In this document: positions 33,726 to 37,737 of the stretch, one piece after another
How the letters are laid out: each line of letters starts with the position of its first letter
How positions within the stretch are numbered: position 1 is the first letter of the stretch
Assembly (NCBI GenBank): GCA_018823175.1
Contig: JAHJIY010000100.1
Span: 1 to 37,737, forward strand
Length of the DNA: 37,737 bases
Reading direction: 5' to 3'
Source: Pseudomonadota bacterium
GTDB taxonomy: Bacteria > Desulfobacterota > Desulfobulbia > Desulfobulbales > JAHJIY01
Notes under the pieces: model-generated
Database searches by the model: none
Told to the model about the DNA's origin: nothing
Seen by the model: only the letters and a program-made list of their open reading frames with translations
Position numbers and translations under genes: made by a program

Positions 33726-35843
33726 TCATTTGTTCGGCCCGTCCTTTAATATTCGTCTAAAGATCTTTCTCGCTTGATCAACTTCACCAAGCTTCTCATA
33801 AGCCAGACCAAGCAGGTATCCTGCTTCCGCAGATTTGCCAGACAACCGCAAACTCTTTTGCAGGGAATCTACCGCGCCAATAAAATCATTTTGCATAATC
33901 TGCACCTTGCCCAAATTCATCCATAAATCAGCCCGGCTTTCATCAAGATCCACCGCCTGCCGACACAATGACATGGCAATCTCCTCTCCCTGCCCTTCCT
34001 CAGCATACAGCTCCCCCAGTTGACTGAGAACGAAAGGATCTCTCGGATTATGTCGACTGGCCTTTTGCAAACAGGACAAGGCCTTATCATTCTCTCCTAG
34101 TCCCTTATATGCCTCACCCAAAAACCGATAAGCCCCGGGATCATCCAACCCATCTCCATTATTTTCAGCCAACAACTCAACTGTTTTATCATAAAACCCG
34201 TGCTGACAATACAAGCCTGCCAGCTGCAAGGTAATATCGACATGTTTCGGCTCAACCGCCAGCGCCTTCTCAAAAAAAATAATGGCTTTAATCGTTTCCC
34301 CCACTTCCCTGAATGCGGCGGCAAGATTGTAAAGGGCCATAAAATCATTGCCATCGACGCGCAAGACCTTCTCAAAACAAGGAATAGCGGCGCGATATTG
34401 ATTCATCTGCACATAAGTCACCCCGAGACTATTGAGCAGATTAACATTATCCGAATCAAGTTCCAGCCCGCGACAATATTCCTTGGTCGCCCTGAGCAGA
34501 TCCCCTTCATTATAATAAACATCCCCACTGATGTTCAGACTCACCGCATCAAAAACAGCCGAGGAATCAGGCCCGAAAAACCCGGCATGCAACAAGGCCT
34601 TTCTGGCATTTAATGGAATTTCTGTTTTTTTAAATTTGCCACAGGGGTAGAGGGCAATTCCGGCAGAGAAACTCATCTCCGCATCAATCCTGATCATCTC
34701 CTTGAAACAGACCACCCAGGACTCTACTTCTTTGGCATTGACTCCAGGCAACAAAACCAAGCCATTCCTGTCATCCATCTCCAGAAAAATCAAATCCGGC
34801 CCGAGCAAGGATCTGGCCCTTTTTGAAAAACCACTGACCGTTAACTCCTGATCCTGCCTTACGAGAACAACCGCAAAACTATCCTGCAAACGCCAGAGCT
34901 TTTTAAGTTGGGCCAAAACATCGCCGGGAACAGGCCGTAAGGGATGCTGCTCCTGTTCGCGTGGGCTACGATAAGCACAATAGGCAAAAGGACCCCGTTC
35001 CCGTGCGGTCGACAAGGATTGCCAGGCCATGGCCAATACTTTTTCCTGATCAAAAGCCTCTTCGCCTTCAACCGAAACTAAACCTAAATGACCTCGGCTA
35101 AAGCCTTCTCTCTTCAGACGTTGCAAGACAACCTCCGTCATCTTCAGTGCTTCTGCCGGGTCAACATCCTCCCAGATCGTGGCGAACAATCCGTTCCCCA
35201 CATGATAAACAGGACAACCATCTCCAAAAAAGACAGTAAGAACGGCAGCCCCTTTTCTGATATAGGATAATACCCCATCCTGACTTCTGAGACCGGGGGC
35301 GATCTCGATAAAAACCAGAGTGAAATCAGCATCAACCACGGCCAGGTCTATCCTGTCTTGATCAGAAAGCCATGACTGCTGAATAAATACATCCAATTCA
35401 TCCCGCAGACAGGAAGCATTCAACAACCCGGTAAGTGGGTCAACCGACCAACGCTTGACCAATAATAGTTCACGGGAAATCAACCGGCTCCGTTCAAGCA
35501 GCCAGCGAGCCCTGCCTTTCTCCAGAAAAGCCGGGTCCACCCCTTCCAAAACAGCGGTCCCGATCAGATCCCCCCCGGACCAGACCGGAATAAAAAGATG
35601 TAGTTTTTCCAGGTCCCCTTTCGGCTTTTTTAGCCTTTCAACCGAGTCGACCCCTTTTTGCCAAACCCCAGGCACCGGACCTCCCTGAGAGATTTCAGAT
35701 TCCGCCGCCCCTAAACGCAAAGGGACAAAACTGACACTACCACAAGGCAAGAAGGCCATAACCGTCCGGGAAAAAGCGGTCCGCATCCGGCCGACATCTT
35801 CCGGTTTAAAAACTTCTTCCGGCCAGGAGAAAGGAGTTATCAT
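33726..35843 (-). CDS. Protein with two degenerate GGDEF-like domains and C-terminal TPRs
   Basis: A 705-residue cytoplasmic protein that I cannot name. Residues 1-130 look like a sensory (GAF-like) domain. A GGDEF-like domain starts at DPLTGLLNASCLRDEL (135-150), but its signature is VGNGLF (215-220) in place of GGDEF, so it should not make c-di-GMP. A second, weaker GGDEF-like domain spans about 315-430, where MDDRNGLVLLPG (356-367) fills the signature position and SAGIALYP is conserved. From about 436 to 700 there are about seven or eight tetratricopeptide repeats, such as ALYNLAAAFREVGETIKAII. Its ATG overlaps the selA stop (TGATG), so it is co-translated with selA. A nucleotide-sensing or protein-docking role is only an inference. 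Confidence 0.8.
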   Translation of the reverse strand: MITPFSWPEEVFKPEDVGRMRTAFSRTVMAFLPCGSVSFVPLRLGAAESEISQGGPVPGVWQKGVDSVERLKKPKGDLEKLHLFIPVWSGGDLIGTAVLEGVDPAFLEKGRARWLLERSRLISRELLLVKRWSVDPLTGLLNASCLRDELDVFIQQSWLSDQDRIDLAVVDADFTLVFIEIAPGLRSQDGVLSYIRKGAAVLTVFFGDGCPVYHVGNGLFATIWEDVDPAEALKMTEVVLQRLKREGFSRGHLGLVSVEGEEAFDQEKVLAMAWQSLSTARERGPFAYCAYRSPREQEQHPLRPVPGDVLAQLKKLWRLQDSFAVVLVRQDQELTVSGFSKRARSLLGPDLIFLEMDDRNGLVLLPGVNAKEVESWVVCFKEMIRIDAEMSFSAGIALYPCGKFKKTEIPLNARKALLHAGFFGPDSSAVFDAVSLNISGDVYYNEGDLLRATKEYCRGLELDSDNVNLLNSLGVTYVQMNQYRAAIPCFEKVLRVDGNDFMALYNLAAAFREVGETIKAIIFFEKALAVEPKHVDITLQLAGLYCQHGFYDKTVELLAENNGDGLDDPGAYRFLGEAYKGLGENDKALSCLQKASRHNPRDPFVLSQLGELYAEEGQGEEIAMSLCRQAVDLDESRADLWMNLGKVQIMQNDFIGAVDSLQKSLRLSGKSAEAGYLLGLAYEKLGEVDQARKIFRRILKDGPNK

Positions 35844-37279
35844 CAGACGTCGGCCCCGAAAAATTCAAGCAGGCAGGAGGATAATAAGGAAACTTCATCA
35901 TCGGCCACAGTCCGCATATCCAGCAAGAAACAATCGTCCTCAATCCGACCGATGACCGGCACTTTTACCTTGCGCAAGCCCGACTCCAGATCATTCACCG
36001 TCATATTAAACGGGTGCAGAGATACGGCCCGACTGGGTAGAGACTGATCCGGCATGGCGCCGCCCCCGACCCGGGAGTCAACGGAGATAACACTGACCGC
36101 GCAATAATCGGCAAGCTTCTTTTTTACTCTCCCGAGCAACCGCTTCGCCCGCCGGTCAATAACCTCCGGGGGCATAGTAAGCATGGCCAGGGTCGGAATC
36201 GCATGCAAGGCAACCTCTTCGTCAAAGTATAAGCGCAGGACAGCCTCAAGACCGGCCAGGGTAAATTTATCTATCCGCAGAGCCCGGTTCATCGGATTGC
36301 GCTTTACCTGATCGATGATCCGGCGTTTACCAATAATCAATCCGGCCTGCGGCCCACCTAAAAGCTTATCGCCACTAAAGGTGACAATATCAACCCCGGC
36401 TTTGACCACTTCACTTACGGTCGGCTCCTTCTGCAAACCATATTTTGAAAGATCAATTAAAGAGCCGCTGCCAAGATCCTCCATAACCGGCAGGCCATGC
36501 CGTTCACCAAGAGCCACCAATTGCGCCAATTCAACTTCCGAAGTAAAGCCGATGATTTTAAAATTACTGGTATGAACCTTAAGCAACATCGCGGTCTGCT
36601 CAGTAATCGCCTTCTCGTAATCCCGCAGATGGGTCCGATTGGTGGCCCCGACTTCAACCAGCCGGGCTCCGCTTTTTTCCATCACATCTGGAATCCGAAA
36701 CGAACCGCCGATCTCCACCAATTGCCCACGGGAGACAATAACCTCCCGTCCTTTGGCCAGAGTATCAAGAGCCAGCATGACTGCTGCGGCGTTATTGTTG
36801 ACCACCAGCGCCGCTTCCGCCCCGGTCAATTCGCATAGCAATTTCTCCACCAGACTATAACGACTGCCCCGTTGACCGGTAGCCAGATCAAACTCGAGAT
36901 TTGAATAACGGGAGCCAACCCGCTGCAGCCAGGCCATGGCCTCTGCTGGCAAGATTGAACGCCCGAGATTAGTATGCACCACAACCCCGGTCGCATTAAT
37001 GACGGAGATAAAATTGGGAGAGAGCTTCCTGGACAAAAGATTATTGAATTCCACCAGCAACTCCGGCCGCAGCAGATCGCTCTTTTTCACCGAATGACCG
37101 GCCAGAATCGCCTCGCGTTTTGCAGCCAGCACCTCCCGCACCGCATCCTTGATCAAGACCAACGGTCCTTGTGTGGTATCATCAAGCCAGCCCAGGAACT
37201 CATCCACTTTAGGAATGGCACGAAGCAAATTTTGGATAGCAGCAGAATGATTACCCTCTGGTTTTCCCTGGTCAGTCAT
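35843..37279 (-). CDS. selA: L-seryl-tRNA(Sec) selenium transferase
   Basis: A PLP enzyme that converts seryl-tRNA(Sec) to selenocysteinyl-tRNA(Sec) using selenophosphate. The 478-residue length is normal. Conserved parts include INATGVVVHTNLGRSIL (94-110), VNNNAAAVMLALD, and the PLP lysine in SGDKLLGGPQAG (Lys305). The frame is open to an upstream codon at 37378, but the ATG at 37279 with GGAA before it matches the family's start. The usual neighbour selB is not next to it. The downstream gene overlaps its stop by one base. Its presence means the organism makes selenoproteins. Confidence 0.97.
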   Translation of the reverse strand: MTDQGKPEGNHSAAIQNLLRAIPKVDEFLGWLDDTTQGPLVLIKDAVREVLAAKREAILAGHSVKKSDLLRPELLVEFNNLLSRKLSPNFISVINATGVVVHTNLGRSILPAEAMAWLQRVGSRYSNLEFDLATGQRGSRYSLVEKLLCELTGAEAALVVNNNAAAVMLALDTLAKGREVIVSRGQLVEIGGSFRIPDVMEKSGARLVEVGATNRTHLRDYEKAITEQTAMLLKVHTSNFKIIGFTSEVELAQLVALGERHGLPVMEDLGSGSLIDLSKYGLQKEPTVSEVVKAGVDIVTFSGDKLLGGPQAGLIIGKRRIIDQVKRNPMNRALRIDKFTLAGLEAVLRLYFDEEVALHAIPTLAMLTMPPEVIDRRAKRLLGRVKKKLADYCAVSVISVDSRVGGGAMPDQSLPSRAVSLHPFNMTVNDLESGLRKVKVPVIGRIEDDCFLLDMRTVADDEVSLLSSCLLEFFGADV

Positions 37280-37323
37280 TTTAATTCCACAAGTAATCCA
37301 GCAGAGCCGGGATATTTTTAGAA

Positions 37324-37337
37324 CCCCCTCACGGGGG
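37324..37337 (-). repeat. GC-rich hairpin in the selA leader
   Basis: CCCCC and GGGGG pair around a 4-nt GTGA loop on the minus strand, 45 nt before the selA start, followed by TTCTAAAAATATC. It may slow or attenuate transcription into selA, or simply structure the leader. Confidence 0.45.
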
Positions 37338-37379
37338 ACAAGATACTTCTTGCCACTATTTACAGTCCCTTGGCTCACT

Positions 37380-37737
37380 GGAAACTATTGAGCCCCTCAC
37401 GTTTCCACCTGAAGAATAATAAGAGCTAAGCCATAAACATATAACCACCTGAAAAGACTTACCATTCGCCAGACAAACTGTCAAGAAACAGGCTGATTGA
37501 CTTCGGCACTCGTGCAAAAAAGATATCTCCTTAAAAGGATTTACTTAAGTACGAACTTGGACAAGAGCCAAATATGATCTATAATTATTGTAAACTATTG
37601 AGCCTCTTGCAAAATGACCAGTTCAACAGGTTTGACAAAGTCAACCTGTCGTATTTTGGTCTCTCAAGCAGACAGACCAAGACTTTCAACACCTATTTTG
37701 CTGATTTTTCGTGAATATTATGCCCGCATGGGCGCAA
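37380..37737. other. Gene-free end of window with direct repeat and hairpins
   Basis: No convincing coding frame is present. The 13-mer AAACTATTGAGCC occurs twice (37382-37394 and 37592-37604). A bulged 9-bp hairpin lies at 37627-37648 (CAGGTTTGAC with GTCAACCTG). A TTGACA on the minus strand (37479-37484) could be the -35 of the selA promoter, but the bases 17 nt downstream are a poor -10. The segment from 37592 outward may be the border of a mobile element that continues past the window, which cannot be decided here. Confidence 0.4.

Noticed and set aside
1..37737. CRISPR array or prophage
   Set aside because: No regularly spaced repeats and no phage structural, integrase or recombinase genes are visible.

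Overview
The window looks like a chromosomal segment of a sulfate-reducing or sulfur-disproportionating member of the Desulfobacterota (former Deltaproteobacteria). The evidence is a contiguous aprBA-qmoABC block for dissimilatory adenylylsulfate reduction, a selenocysteine synthase gene, and a Gram-negative type division and cell-wall (dcw) cluster whose MurE has the meso-diaminopimelate signature. The genus cannot be fixed from the sequence alone.

Layout. Positions 1-920 (minus strand) hold the conserved tRNA-Thr(TGT), tRNA-Tyr(GTA), tRNA-Gly(TCC), tRNA-Thr(GGT), tuf array, with tuf cut by the window edge. Positions 1144-8697 (minus) hold aprB, aprA, qmoA, qmoB and qmoC. Their promoter near 8922-8950 overlaps a Rex-like NADH-repressor box. 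A YkgJ-type cysteine-cluster protein runs the other way (9276-10223). Positions 10428-13587 (minus) hold a radical SAM protein overlapping an orphan sensor histidine kinase. Positions 13882-30767 (minus) hold the dcw cluster, in transcription order mraZ, rsmH, ftsL, ftsI, murE, murF, mraY, murD, a small CxxC protein, murG, murC, murB, ftsQ, ftsA, ftsZ. Divergent from mraZ is typA/bipA (plus). Positions 32987-37279 (minus) hold selA, a protein with two degenerate GGDEF-like domains and TPRs, and a LOG-family protein.

How the genes work together. AprAB reduces adenylylsulfate to sulfite, and QmoABC links it to the quinone pool. The dcw genes make UDP-MurNAc-pentapeptide and lipid II (MurB-G, MraY) and build the Z-ring and divisome (FtsZ, FtsA, FtsQ, FtsL, FtsI).

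Main anomaly. The ftsI gene is a full-length open frame with an intact FtsI architecture (membrane anchor, pedestal, transpeptidase fold, C-terminal PASTA domain), but all three catalytic motifs of the transpeptidase are gone: SxxK is GIGR, SxN is SPE and KTG is RKK. In the same cluster ftsW, the glycosyltransferase partner normally between murD and murG, is absent, and a 66-residue CxxC/CxxC protein occupies its place. Ddl is also absent between murB and ftsQ. Together this suggests the standard FtsW-FtsI septal synthase is rewired here, with FtsI kept as a non-catalytic scaffold and the enzymatic pair encoded elsewhere.
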